From Ottelia alismoides (lineage: Eukaryota > Streptophyta > Magnoliopsida > Alismatales > Hydrocharitaceae), in NCBI GenBank assembly GCA_037367405.1, contig JAZKJV010003360.1:310001-374000 (forward strand): 64,000 nucleotides of DNA, read 5' to 3'. Both the position numbers and the translations under genes were made by a program. The notes below the pieces were generated by a model. The model saw only the letters and a program-made list of their open reading frames with translations, was not told the DNA's origin and made no database searches. Within the stretch, counting starts at the first letter, position 1, and each line of letters starts with the position of its first letter. This document shows, one piece after another, positions 1 to 11,419 of this stretch.

Positions 1-2113
1 TATGAGAGTCTTCCAGGGGGGCCCTTGCAATTGGCTCACGCAGCCCACGTGCAGATCACATGCGGATGTAGGCTCATGGGAAGGGCTAGGCGTGAGCCTC
101 CACGTGTCTCTTAGTCGCGCCTCAGGTTGGCCCGAGGCTGGTAGCATGGAGACTGGCTCGAGGAAGGTTTGGCCGTAAATTAGAGCCGTTGATGGAGATG
201 TCTCTGATGTTAATCCAAAGGTTGATGCTCGCGGATGCTTCAACGGCCCGGATGCGGATGGCGTGGCGATCGGACGGTTGGTATTGGTCGACACACGATC
301 GTGGGTCGTCGGAGGAGAGGTGGTGCGGTAGAATTCGATGTCGCGGTGTTGTTGTCGAGGGCTTGGCCGAAGGTGGTCGGGGTATGTTAAGCTGTTGTTG
401 ATGACAGAGAAGCGCAGTCGGTGGAGGCGATGAAGTCGGGGTCGTCTGGTCGGTGGGAGCTCCTGGATGGAGGAGAGCTTGATGAAGCGAGGCTTCGCGA
501 GCGTCCCGACAACGTGGTCGGAGAAGGCGAAGTGAACAGGAGTGAAGGCGAACGAGGATGATGATGATAATCGAGCGAGAGATCGGAGATGGAGTGCGAT
601 GGGTTGATCGGAGTAAGGTGAGTATGGAGGAGATGAGGCAGACGAAGGAGGTGTACCTGGGGCACGAAGGGGGCTCGATGGCGTGATTGGTCGGAGCAGA
701 GCAACTGCTTGGGGCGGAGCTGCGACGAGGACAAGGTCCTCGGATCACGTCGAGGCTTGGGCTGTCACCACCAGGAGGGAGAATGACGGATGGATAAACC
801 TTGAGCGGCGGGGGTTCTTAAAGAGGGTCGTCGGGGGGTTGTCTGACATGGAAGGAGGTCCGATGAGATCGAGGACGATCAGAGATGGGATTTGGAATCG
901 GAGATGGGAGAAATCGAAGGAGGGGATGCGATTGAGGGAGAGGATCTGAGATGAGATACGGTGATTTGGCGGCGGAGAAATTAAAGGAGGTGCGACGACA
1001 ATTGCAAGCGGTGGCCACATGGGGGAAGACGACGGAGTCTCCAAACAGGGAAAGATGAGGATGACGCACAGGCACCGTCCGATCGAGCGCAATCGGACGG
1101 CCCCTGTTGCGCCACATGGTGGGCGGGTGGAGTCCGGAGAAGCATGTGCGTGGCACGTGCGTGGGAAGCATGTGCCTCGCGTGTCCGGTATTTAATTTTT
1201 TTTATTTTTTATTTTTTTTGAAAATGATTTAAAAAGGCGGAAAATGGCTGACATGTGGCGGCACCAGGTGCTGCCACATGTCAGCACCAGAAAATTCGAA
1301 AAATAAAAGATTTTGTAAAATCGATAAAAAATAGTAAATGACCTCGGATCAAAAAATTTCTTCACGAAAATTGCTCTTCTCGATGAGATCTACAACTTTC
1401 ATGAGAATATCAAAACCAAAATCGATCATTTGCACAAAGTGAATTTTTGTGTATCCCATGTACATAGAGCGCCTTGATTTTGGGGTTTTGTCATTTTTAT
1501 GTTATTTTTGAACCTGATAAAAATCTGGAAAAAATATGATAAATCAGAGATAAATAATTACACATTAATCTATTTTTTTACATAATATTAGGTCAAAAAC
1601 CGCTAAAATATTCAGTATACAAAAGAGGCCCAAAACCCAACTTTCACATATGAGCTCTGATTCACTTAAACTTGGTCTTGTTTTGAAGGTAATTGAATGT
1701 ACACTAGTTCAAAAGTGAGTAGGATTAAAATGGAAATTGGATGGGAAAAATATGTGGCTTTTAGTCTGGAAATCCTGAAACTAGGGTTTGGGTTTTTGGT
1801 CCACTTATTTCGGTTAGTTATTTTTTGTATTTTTTCATTTATTCCTGTTAGTGATATGTACATAGTGGAAGTGGTTTTGGTTTATTCGGAGTTAGCATGA
1901 ATGAGATAAAAATCCGGGAAGTTAGTCTATTTACAGGTCATTTTGGCTTGGATTTTTGGCTTCTTATTTTATGCACAAATTAGTGTGAAAATGCAATTCT
2001 TATGAAAACGTGTATGAATGGTAATTATGCTGAATAGATACAGGAATGTTGCTGATTTTAACGGATTTGAGATTAATAAATGAGATTTAGAGTGATGAAT
2101 TCGAGATTCATCA
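1..2113 (-). repeat. Element A 3' LTR, cut by the window edge
   Basis: The LTR reads on the minus strand from 2113, where it starts TGATGAATC, down past position 1. It aligns along its length with 25608-27708, including the GC-rich middle (about 100-1170) and the AT-rich upstream part (1200-2113). The other copy carries a roughly 25-bp insertion near 27141-27168 that is absent here. The LTR abuts a purine tract on its inner side, as expected for a 3' LTR. At 818-824 the promoter box seen in the other copy is changed by one base (TATTTAA to TCTTTAA on the minus strand). Open frames in the GC-rich part are not conserved between the two copies. Confidence 0.85.
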
Positions 2114-2126
2114 TCCCCCTATACTT
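2114..2126 (-). other. Element A polypurine tract
   Basis: On the minus strand the sequence AAGTATAGGGGGA directly precedes the 3' LTR start. The same motif sits in the same place in B and D, with a variant in E. Just upstream is a short stem TGCTC-N6-GAGCA. Confidence 0.85.
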
Positions 2127-3899
2127 AAAGCATGCTCATCCCTGAGCATCAAAAAGAAATACCATGATGTGAAATGCGATTAGGTTCCATACCAAGACCA
2201 TGAGATGAAGGTGAAAATTAATCTAGACTCAACCTTTGGATTAATAGTGTGGCAGAACTTTTCTGAGACTTAGATTTTTAAAATCAACAGCCCTCAAGTT
2301 CTACAAATCATTGCTATAGTTTCTGCTCAGAAGTCATCTTAGATCAATGCTCTTCCCAAAGCATACCCTATGAACATTGAATAATCGACTCATGTGTGTG
2401 AAAGGTTTTAGCTCTTCCCACCCAGAATGCCGGACTACCGCACAAACCTCTTCTCCAGTAACTCGTCCTCGGGGAGTTGGTATTTCCTTCTACGGTCTGT
2501 CGCGTTGTGTTCACAATCAAATTGGGGAAGAAGATAGAAGAAGGGGAAAAGTACTGGAGGGTGGCCAGTGTAGTCACCTCTCCTTGTGATGTTGGCCAGT
2601 GTAGCTGAGTCCCCACCAAGATCTGTAGGTTTTCTTAAAGCTTGGACCTTTTTGGTCAGATGTTTATTTGGTAGAATGCTTCTTTGTATTTGGAATTTTT
2701 GGTGGTTCTGCTTGGATCTTGTTGTTCCCCTACGGATATAGAATCTTTTGTTTCCGTACATTTTTGGGGGTCTTAGAAGAAATTGTGCTCAGCCGTCCAT
2801 CCCTTTTCCGAAGATTTATTTCAACCCGTACTCCGGTCTTTAGATTTCCACGCTACCAGAAAAGAAACTCACACAGTCTTCCAACATCCGGTCTGAGTTG
2901 AGCTACGTGCATAGTACGAGAGTACAAATTAATTCCCTATTCTAGAGTTGTACCCAAAATAAAGAGACCAGGTTAGACACTAAGAGTCAGATGCTGCACA
3001 ATGTCATGTGGAACTCAAAGAATTAAGTCAAAGACCTGATGCTTCTAAATTCCTATTTCTCGGTGAAGTTCCTCTGAAAATTAGGTGGATTAAGGTCAAG
3101 TTCATACCACTCTCGGTTTTGGCTCATAACTCGGTTCAGAACCTAAAGACTTTTCACATATGCAAATGCTATGCTAGATGAAGTGCATGTGTGTGAAATG
3201 GTGACACATTTTTTTCTCTTTTTTTCAAGGGACTATTTTTGCAAAAATGAATAAGAAGCTATTTTTCTCAAAAATGTTGGGCACAGTTAGTGTTAGTAGT
3301 AAAGCTCATTTTTTGTCTCTTTGTTTTTGTTTTTTTAATGAATACCCACCCCGTAAATACATATAGACTTACGCGTAAGTATGAGATATGGATAAAATAT
3401 ATACAAAGTATATATACAGACCCCCCTATACTTAGCGAGTGCTGTGTCCTCAGAGCATAAAGAAGCGTAAAGAAGACATAGCTCGGGCTAAGCATAAGAG
3501 AGTAAAATTTTGATGCATGGTCCGCCCCCTATACTTAGACTGTGAATAGTCTAAGTATAGAAGAAGAGCGCAAAAGAGGTGGTCGGGATATGTAGATGAG
3601 GACAGTATATACAGGTGGGTGTCGGGTCCCCCTGTACTTAGGCTCTGGTCAACCTAAGTATAAGAGAAAGGTGAAAATGGAGTGATTTGGAGATGTAGTG
3701 TGATGCGAGAAATGGTATATACATAAGGCATCGTTCCCCTCTATACTTCGGCCTTGGCCTAAGTAGAGGAAGAAGCTGTACAAGGAGATCAATGTGGTCT
3801 GGAGGGAGGGTGAGATTGATCTGATAAATCTTCATTGTCTTTGCTCTGTGTAAAGTAGACGGCCTCAACTTGAATTGTCTGCTCATTGGGTGATTCTAT
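2127..3899 (-). other. Element A 3' internal non-coding region
   Basis: This 1.8-kb stretch between the end of pol and the 3' LTR has no supported gene. It holds, in minus-strand order, a hairpin array (3769-3420), an AT-rich stretch, and a module at about 2640-2380 that is shared with B, D, E and G. No env-like reading frame is visible, although many Athila elements carry one here. Confidence 0.7.
3420..3769 (-). repeat. Array of four hairpins with polypurine-tract-like arms (element A)
   Basis: Four inverted repeats occur at about 3739-3769, 3630-3664, 3529-3560 and 3420-3498. The third has perfect 13-bp arms (3529-3541 and 3548-3560) around a 6-base loop. On the minus strand each 3' arm ends like the element's own polypurine tract, with CTAAGTATAG followed by a G run in most units. 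Equivalent arrays lie at the same place in B, E and G. Confidence 0.8.
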
Positions 3900-5308
3900 T
3901 TATGGCTTCAGTAATTGTCCATTCACTGAGAAAGGTTGTGCAATATCTTTGAGTTCGGCAATATACACACTTCCATTGGTATGCACATCGATGACAAAAT
4001 AGGGACCCGCCCATTTTGATTTCAGTACCCATGAAAAATCTTTAACCGAGCATTAAACAACCATACTTTCTGCCCAGGGTCAAAGGTTTTATCTCGAATG
4101 TGTCTATCATGCCATCTCTTGACATTGTCCTTATAGATCACACTATTGTCGTATGCTCGGTTTCGGATTTCAATTGGTTCATTCAGATTTAAGTCTCGAC
4201 ACAATTTCCCAAGGTGACAACTCCAATTCAACTTTTTGATCGCCCATTCAGATTTGTGAATCAATTCTGCAAGTAGATGGCATGGCTTGCCATAGATCAT
4301 CCTAAAAGGTGAAGTACCGAGTGGAGTCTTATAAGTTGTCCTATAGGCCCACAGATCCGGGTCTAATAGTTTTGACCTGTCCTTCCTATCTGGACGAACC
4401 AACTTTTGAAGAATACCCTTCACCTCTCTATTAGAAACCTCTGCCATGCCATTATATTGTGGATGATATGGGTTGGCTATTCTATGCTCAAATTTATACT
4501 CATTAGCCAATGATCTCATTTTCCTATTCATGAAGTGGCTTCCTCCATCAGAAATCAAAACTTTTGGTATCCCAAACCTTGCAAAGATATTATCCTAGAT
4601 AAACTTACAGACGGTTTTGCTATCTGCGGTTCGGGTTGGAATAACGTCTACCCATCTAGACAAATAATCAACTGCTAACAAGATGTACTCAAATCCATTA
4701 CTATTGGGAAAGGGACCTATAAAATCAATCCCCCATGCATCGAAAACATCACAGAAAATCATTGGTTGCATGGGCATTTCATCTCTATAACCAACCGTCC
4801 CTCCCATCCTTTGGCAAATTGGGCAAGACCGTACAACTTCAATAGCATAACGAAATAAGGTCTGCCTGTAAAATCCACATTGGAGTACCTTGTGCGCGGT
4901 TCTCTTTCCCGAATGGTGTCCTCCAGCCTCGAGAGTATGACAATGTGTGAGGACACTCTGGTATTCCTCCTTATAAATACATCTTCGCGAGACACAATAC
5001 ACTCCTTCATAGAAAAGGAAAGGATTGTCCCAATGGTATTTTATCAAGTCCGACTTCAGTCGATCAATCATTCTCTTGGTCAAACCAAAAGGAACCTTCT
5101 TGGAGACAAGATAGTTCACGATGTTGGAATACCATGGGGTTGAAACAATAACGCAAACCGATTCGTCTGGAAAAGTCTCCTTAATAGGTCCAGTGTCAGG
5201 ATAATCATTTTTCTCAATTCGGGAAAGGTGATCAGCAACGACATTCTTTATTCCAGGTTTATCCTTAATCTCTAAATTAAATTCCTGGATTAACAAGATC
5301 CACCTCAA
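3900..5308 (-). pseudogene. Element A integrase segment
   Basis: Integrase inserts the cDNA into nuclear DNA. The N-terminal zinc-binding part shows HCHTLEAGGHHSGKRTAHK and later CPICQRMGG. The catalytic core follows with WGIDFIGPF (first Asp), ISDGGSHF (second Asp) and MAEVSNREVKGIL (Glu), separated by an in-frame stop near 4595. The C-terminal part reads WAYRTTYKTPLGTSPFRMIYGKPCH and ends GPYFVIDVHTNGSVYIAEL before the TAA at 3900. A stop near 4022 splits this end. All three acidic catalytic residues remain visible, but the frame is broken. Confidence 0.88.
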
Positions 5309-5311
5309 AAG

Positions 5312-6982
5312 TCATGCCTTTGCATCTTTCTTATCCATGAGGTATCTAATTGCTATATGATCAGTGAAAATTGTCACCTTAGAGCCCAATGTGTATGATC
5401 TGAATTTTTCAAGGGCCCAAACAACTGCTAGCATTTCCTTTTCAGTCACTGTATATTTTTTTTGTGCAAGATCCAATATTTTGCTCGCGTAGTGAATCGC
5501 ATAAGGGATTCCATCCCGTCTTTGTCCAAGCACAGCTCCGACAGCGAAATCTAATACATCAGTCATGATCTCAAAGGGAAGAGACCAGTCAGGAGCTTGT
5601 AATATTGGCGATTCACATATTTTCTTTTTCAAGAGCTCGAAGGCCTCAAGACACCTGTGATTTACAATAAACTCGGTGTCTTTTCCCATGAGCTCAGTCA
5701 GTGGGCGGGCGATCTTTAAAAAATCAGCGATAAACCTTCGATAAAATCTAACATGCCCTAGAAAAGACCGCACTGACTTGACGTTGGTTGGTGGCTCAAG
5801 TTTCTTGATCACATCTACCTTGGCAGGGTCGACCTCCATTCCCTTTTTGGAGATGACATATCCTAACACAATACCCTCAGTCATCATAAAGTGACTCTTC
5901 TCCCAAGAGAGTACCAAATTAACCTCCCTGCATCTCTTGAGGACTTGGTCCAAGTGCGCTAAACATGTATCAAATGAATCACCATGGACCGAGAAGTCAT
6001 CCATGAAGACTTCCAGGAAATCACCCACCATATCAGCAAATACGGCAATCATGCGCCGCTGAAATGTACCTTGAATGCGTAGGTACCGAAGGGACATGTA
6101 AATGTGGTTTTTTCCTGATCCTCGGGAGCGATAGCTACTTGATTGTAGCTAGAGTACCCATCAAGAAAATAGAAGAATGATTCCATGCAAGTCTCTCCAA
6201 GATTTGATCAATAAATGGCAGTGGAAAGTAATCTTTCTTGGTTGCAGCATTCAGGCGCCTGTAATCGACACATACACGCCAAGACGTGAGCACTCGGGTC
6301 GCGATCTCTACCCCTCCTCGTTGGTGACAATCTGGATCCCCGACTTCTTCAGGACGACATGAAGGGGGGCCACCCACTTGGAGTCAGAAATGGAGTATAT
6401 AAAACCTACTTTGCACCATTTCTCTATCTCTTTCTTAACTACTTCCCGAAGATTGGGATTTATTCTTCTCTGAAATTCACAGGAAGGACTTGCGTTATTC
6501 TCAAGATGAATTTAATGCGAGCAGAGAGCAGGGTTGATTCCTACGAGATCCGACACAGTCCAACCGATGGCTTTTTGATTTTTCTCAAGGACTTCTTGAA
6601 ATCTAGATTCTTGGTCCATGGTTAATGATGAGCTAATAATCATAGGGAATTTATCTTTGGGTCTATTGAGAAATGCATACTTCAATGTGGGAGGGAGAGG
6701 TTTCAGCTCTGGCAAATCTGAATCATCAATCAAGTCTGGTTGAATGTCTTTTAAGTCTGGCTCTGTGCTGGTTGGCGGTGAATCATTCTGTAATATGCTA
6801 GCCACTAATTTTAAAGGAATGTGAGTCGGATCGCAAAAGTAGTGCAGTAATTCAGCCAAAGCCGTGTCCGACTCATCATCGATTTTTCTTGATTTTCCCG
6901 AAGAAGATGGGATTGACAAATCCGAAAGGATTTCTGTGTCATCAAGATTATAAATATTCGAGTGTTTATATTTGTCTGGCAA
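5312..6982 (-). pseudogene. Element A reverse transcriptase and RNase H segment
   Basis: RT copies the element RNA and RNase H removes it. In order: an N-terminal part ending QKAIGWTVSDLVGINPALCSH, the fingers/palm motif CVDYRRLNAATKKDYFPLPF, the catalytic box VFMDDFSVHG (the two Asp codons at 5996-6001), the thumb motif VRSFLGHVRFYRRFI, and the RNase H start FEIMTDVLDFAVGAVLGQR through KEMLAVVWALEKFR to FTDHIAIRYLMDKKDAK. The FMDDFSVHGDSFDTCLAHL wording is typical of the Athila lineage. Breaks occur near 6511, 6377 and 6135. RNase H ends at a stop at 5312, and integrase follows directly. Confidence 0.9.
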
Positions 6983-7135
6983 TAGCTCACATACTGTATG
7001 GCGCGTTGTTTCTTCCTCTGTTGTGATGGTATTAATCTGAAGATCTGGCAGTTGGTCCCATGGTCCAGTAGTGCTGATGAGATTACACTCGGATGTTTCA
7101 GTATCTTCAGTGGTGGATTCGGAATTTGGTCTTTT

Positions 7136-7751
7136 CTACTTTGATTGTTCCATCTGCAGATCCACTTCTCCATCTAGGGAACAGAATTTCGTCATTACGG
7201 TGCCGTAATCGAATACAGCCTTGGCGGTTCTTAAGAATGGTCTTCCAAGAATGATTTGTGATTCCTTCCAATGGTTTGGGGTCTCCATATCAAGAACAGT
7301 GAAGTCCACTTTGTATTCCGTACCCTCGACCATAATGATAACATTCTTCACTTCTCCCTTAGGTCTTTTAGAAGATTTGTCAGCGAATTGGAGTAAAGAT
7401 AATGATTTCTGAAGAGTACCTAACTCCAATCTGTACTATAATGGTAAGGGAAGAAAGATTGATGGAAGAACCATTGTCGAGAATTGTGCGTGCGAACGCA
7501 ATGCCGCCAATGCGGCTTTCTACATAATGAGCACCCAGATCTCTTTTCTTCCTTGGTAAATGTTGATTTCTGACACATTTAGTAGTGGCCACTGTCAGGA
7601 CATGAGTCTCCAAAAATTGATTTGTTTTCTTTGTACGAGTCCTGGTGGGAGTACATTTCATTTTCAAGTATTTCTGAAATGCTGGATTACTGGCCACATA
7701 CTGATCAAAGGGTACTTCGACTGTGATATTCTGTTGGCAGAACTTTTCCAT
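7136..7751 (-). pseudogene. Element A retropepsin-like protease segment
   Basis: The aspartic protease releases the mature proteins from the polyprotein. The motif LDNGSSINLSSL carries the D-N-G variant of the usual D-S/T-G active site, as in E. It is followed, after a frameshift near 7430, by LLQFADKSSKRPKGEVKNV, by VDFTVLDMETPNHWKESQ, and by IILGRPFLRTAKA, the closing retropepsin strand. The upstream part contains HVLTVATTKCVRNQHLPRKKRD, also close to E. The frameshift makes it non-functional. Confidence 0.8.
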
Positions 7752-7949
7752 TACTGGGTCATTTTAAATGTTTTTCTTTTGTTTTCCTTTCTTAAGAGAA
7801 TGGGGGAAAGGAATGGAAGCATTTGAGACAGGAGAAAGAGAGCCTGAATCATAAATAAGAGCATCTTTATTATATTTGGAGTTCTTAGTATAATCATAAT
7901 ATTTATGTTGCTGAAATGATGACAAAGGTATTTTTGCAGCAAATAGAGG

Positions 7950-8360
7950 TTAAAGGTCCTCTGCGGTCTCCATAGATGCCTTTCCTTTATCTCGTGCTGA
8001 AATCTTTTGGCGTCTTTCTTCTTCATCCTCATAAGAATCCTTCGGTTGATCTTCCGAGTCTTGATTATCTGATTCCCTTGCCCGGTCTGGTACGACCACG
8101 GTCCTTCCGCTCTTGAGTGACATGGCATTGATATTGTCAAACGAAAGGATCTCATGCTCAGATTTAGAGAAATCTGAATAGTATACCTGGCCATTGTGTT
8201 GAGATGATTGAGACCTGTTCAAGCTATTTGGGTTAGCTTGAACTTGGGCGGGAATGTTTGTGGCTGGGGCTGTATGTTCATCCTTCCAATGGGACAAGCG
8301 ATTAACATCAACCCGTAGATCATGCAGCTCATTTCGGAAGCTGAGAATTTCTTCAAGCAT
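7950..8360 (-). pseudogene. Element A gag-protease linker segment
   Basis: This open segment begins in a leucine-rich stretch (MLEEILSFRNELHDLRVDVN), probably coiled-coil, and ends in a strongly charged Glu/Lys/Asp tail. The middle motif QVYYSDFSKSEHEILS recurs in element E around 38920-38960. It lies between gag and the protease in both elements. Its function is unknown; no enzyme motif is visible. Confidence 0.65.
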
Positions 8361-8832
8361 TTGCCTCTGGATATCGACCGTTCTTCTAGAGGGTTGGATG
8401 ATTGAGCTGCTTGATTTGGAGCTTGATATTGCTGACGATGTTGTTGAGGTTGGTTCTGACAGTTGTATGGCTGCTACTACCTCGAGTGCTGAGTGTGCTG
8501 TGGAGCTGTAGGGAATGCAACATTATTGAAGGTGGGTGGACGTTGATATTACTGACGGTCCCCCATATTACCCTGTCGGTATTGTCTTGTGTGTAACAGA
8601 TGCCGTTTATCTCGAATGTCAGGGGCGGGGTTTATTCGACTGTCTCGGCTGGTAGAGGTTACTGCTGGGAAGGTTGGGCACAGGATTGGTCTTGAGCCCA
8701 TGGTTGATGTTGTACTGACCCTGGCTGCTCCTGGACATGATGCACATGATAGATCGGGGCCGTAGGTGTAGTAGGTATCCCTATCTTGGATACCTTCTCA
8801 GTTAGATCCTCCTTTTGCTTCGAAAACTAGGA

Positions 8833-9752
8833 GATTCAGTTGTCGATGTCGTTCACCCTTTTAAGAATGTGATCCATCACTGTTAATTTATCTGCGATGA
8901 TATTCATGTTGGGAATCAAATCCTTTGCTATTTCTGCGACAGTTTGCTTCCCTCCTTTGGCTTGAAAGGTGTTCAGGGCATCAGTGTAAGCTCTACTAGC
9001 GATTTGTGAATGGCTAGTCTCTGCCATCTGCTCAAGTATTTTCCAGACGGTCTCAGCTCCTCGAATTGTATAATTGCCTCCACAGGCAGTGCTGACTAAA
9101 CACTGAGTCCCGTAGTTAAGGCCAGAAAAGAGTGACTTAACCAGAATGTTATTATCTAGGTCATGGCACAGATATTTTTGCAGCAGATCATTAAATCTAT
9201 CCCATGCATCACAAAGTGGTTCATTCGTCATCTGAGAGAAGCTAGTGATGCGAGTCCTCATTTAATTGGTTCGACTCAAAGGGTAGATTTTCTTCAAGAA
9301 TAGGTTCTTGAATCTATCATAAATGGTCACTGTCACTCCCAAAATTTTCACACAGTAATCTGCCTTATCTTTCAAGGTAAAAGTTAGTGCAGCGAGACGA
9401 ATGTAGTCCTGGCTGACTTGTGGTTGCCTCTGATATGAACATACTAGCTCCAAATCACGCAAAAATTCATATGATTCTTCATCTGCATTACCATGAAATT
9501 GTGGTAATTGACTCAGGGAGTATGGCTTCAGTTCATGGTGAACCTCAGGTTGAGGTGGCTGCAAGTAATTTCTAACTCTGTATAGCCCGGAATTGTATGC
9601 GGCTTCCATTGGTGGTTCTTCCTCTGTATTCAACCGTTCTAGTTGTTCCCTCATTAAATTTTGTTGCTGCTCAGATGCGGCTATCTTGTGAGAATCATTT
9701 GCATTGGATCTTCATTGAGTTCATCTTCATGATTGCTCTTCTTTGGAGGCAT
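8833..9752 (-). pseudogene. gag: Element A gag (capsid) segment
   Basis: Gag forms the particle in the cytoplasm. After MPPKK and a Q-rich stretch the product reads through PQFHGNADEESYEFLRDLE and the DRFKNLFLKKIYPLSRTN segment, then FSQMTNEPLCDAWDRFNDLL and a Gly/Cys stretch (STACGGNYTIRGAETVW). These features are typical of Athila/Tat gag. A one-base frameshift near 9680 separates MPPKK from the rest. A TAA at 9262 and a TGA near 8836 interrupt the frame, and the second is followed by readable protein ending near VSKIGIPTTPTAPIYHVHH. E's gag has the same order and wording. No zinc knuckle was seen. Confidence 0.85.
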
Positions 9753-11414
9753 CTTTTGTGAGTGCTTCTTTTCACCTTCAGATTGTGAAAAATCAGAGTC
9801 AATAGTTTGGAAAGGATTATAAGAGGAGGATTCAAGGGGAAGGTGTCCCTAAACTCAAGATGGTTCTGAGTAAGAGTGCCTCAGAATGTTTGAGACTGGA
9901 AAGTTTGTGGTGGTCAAAAAAGGGTTCACGGAGTCCGAACAGAAATTACCACAATCTTTCATTCTTGAATCCAAGAGATTAACAAGAGGTGTACGGTTTA
10001 TGATCTAGGCACAAGTGTGTGGTATTCGATGATCAACTAAGTTTTACGCACAAATCAAACATAATACAAAGTTTTGTTTCACCAACTGACTCAGTCAAGG
10101 CCGTGAGAGTTCGGCCAATTATCTTTTTTGTTTTATTTGGTGAGAATTCAAATATTGCATGCCGTTTAAACGAGCTATTAGGTGCCTGTATTCCCCGACC
10201 GACTGTCCTGAATTCTTACGACTAGTTACACCTACTTTCAGCCAGTATGGGAGTAAGTAAGGACCATAGAACGACTACCCTTTACTTTAGGATGGGGCCT
10301 TACGCAGTGTCCTCTATCCACCTACTCTGCTAAGGAAATCCGGACCGTTTACCGGCTACCCGTTAGATCCTCACTGAGAAGTAGCTAATCGTTTGTAGAA
10401 TCAGTAGTCAGTATGAAAATCCTGGCTTGGCTCTATCCTAGTGTGCGTCTCTCTCTCCGCTGCAAGATAAAATCAAACAATGACGGGGTTGCTCTCCCGC
10501 AAGAATTCTTGATTTTATGGGTTCTTAAGATCATCTATATTTAGCAGTCCTGATTTTAATTAGGTGATCACTGAAGAATTAAGTGAGCAGAAATACATGT
10601 CTACCGCCCAGTCCCAATTTCCTTTAAAAATTATGTGACAAAACAAGAGGGAGAAATTCAGGAAGAACTGATGCACGCGAAAAACAATGATGTATGCTTA
10701 GTTAGAAGACTTACAGTGAATCCTCGCAATCTTCATGTGGGATGCTAGACAGAAATTTAAAATTTATTCTAAATGAATGCAAGCCGATGAAAAATCGCAC
10801 CTAAGTATATAGTTCTATTAGCGAGGAAATATTGAGTTAAATTTGTTAGCTAAATTGAACGATCTATGTGCGTCTCAATTAATAGTGCAGTGTGGCTTAA
10901 TACCACGAGCGCAATCAAAAAATTAAAATGCTCAGAGAGCCATATGTGCAAGTCTATTCTAATCGCCACTCATGTCGGGCCCCACCCTCACCGGAGAGTG
11001 AAACAGGCACGACACACCACAGAAGAAAGTTCAGAGGACTTTTACATGCGTGAGAGTCCAAACGGACACCGCTGTAAATGAGCAATTAATTACAAAAAAT
11101 AAAATTGCAGAAATTAAAAACCTAGACTCTACGCTCTCTCACGACTCTACTCGATCTTAATTTTAGTGCGGCTTTTTGCGGAAGTCGATGAAGTTGCGTC
11201 GGTTCTTGAAAAATCGCTCCACGTACGCCGAGTACCTCGCAAGAAAAATAAGAGAGAAAGTGTAAGAGAGTGACTCAAACATTTATGAAAAGTAAATGCT
11301 GAAAATAAATTGCAGGAAAAAAGCGGAATTTACAATGAAAAATTCGAGGGTCAGACTACCCGAATGCGGAAAACCGAACGAAAATTTTAAAACATAAAAG
11401 TAAGCCGTTTGCCT
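9753..11414 (-). other. Element A untranslated leader
   Basis: This is the stretch between primer-binding site and gag on the minus strand, cut at 11414 by element B. It has no supported gene. Segments at about 10240-10440 and 10980-11020 match the leader of element E (36600-36830 and 36000-36040) in reverse complement, including the CCCTCACCGGAGAGTG stretch, which confirms the assignment. Confidence 0.75.
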
Positions 11415-11419
11415 CCCGG
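11415..11419. repeat. Target-site duplication of element B, left copy (CCCGG)
   Basis: CCCGG stands directly before the B 5' LTR, and CCCAG (24652-24656) stands directly after the B 3' LTR. One transition separates the copies. Joining the two flanks across B restores a continuous tRNA-Asp-type primer site of element A. Confidence 0.8.

Larger units (their letters stand above)
3900..9752 (-). pseudogene. Element A gag-pol polyprotein, disrupted
   Basis: This is the retrotransposon polyprotein, in the order capsid (gag), linker, retropepsin, reverse transcriptase, RNase H, integrase. I place the start at the ATG at 9752, because its product begins MPPKK, exactly as the gag of element E does at 37361. 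The TAA at 3900-3902 follows a post-integrase segment that E also has. In-frame stops and frameshifts break it into pieces; for example a TAA at 9262 stands where E has CAG. Most of the protein can still be read piecewise and the RT active site is intact. It lies between A's leader and 3' hairpin array. It cannot give a full-length product. Confidence 0.85.

Noticed and set aside
122..748. A 208-residue open frame on the minus strand in A's 3' LTR, starting downstream of the promoter box
   Set aside because: The frame is not kept in the 5' LTR copy (26335-26099 gives only 78 residues before a stop). The sequence is GC-rich, low-complexity and resembles no known protein.
4759..5143. Open frames overlapping the integrase of A, on both strands
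   Set aside because: They are shadows of the integrase reading frame at 5308-4595; no independent similarity or signals.
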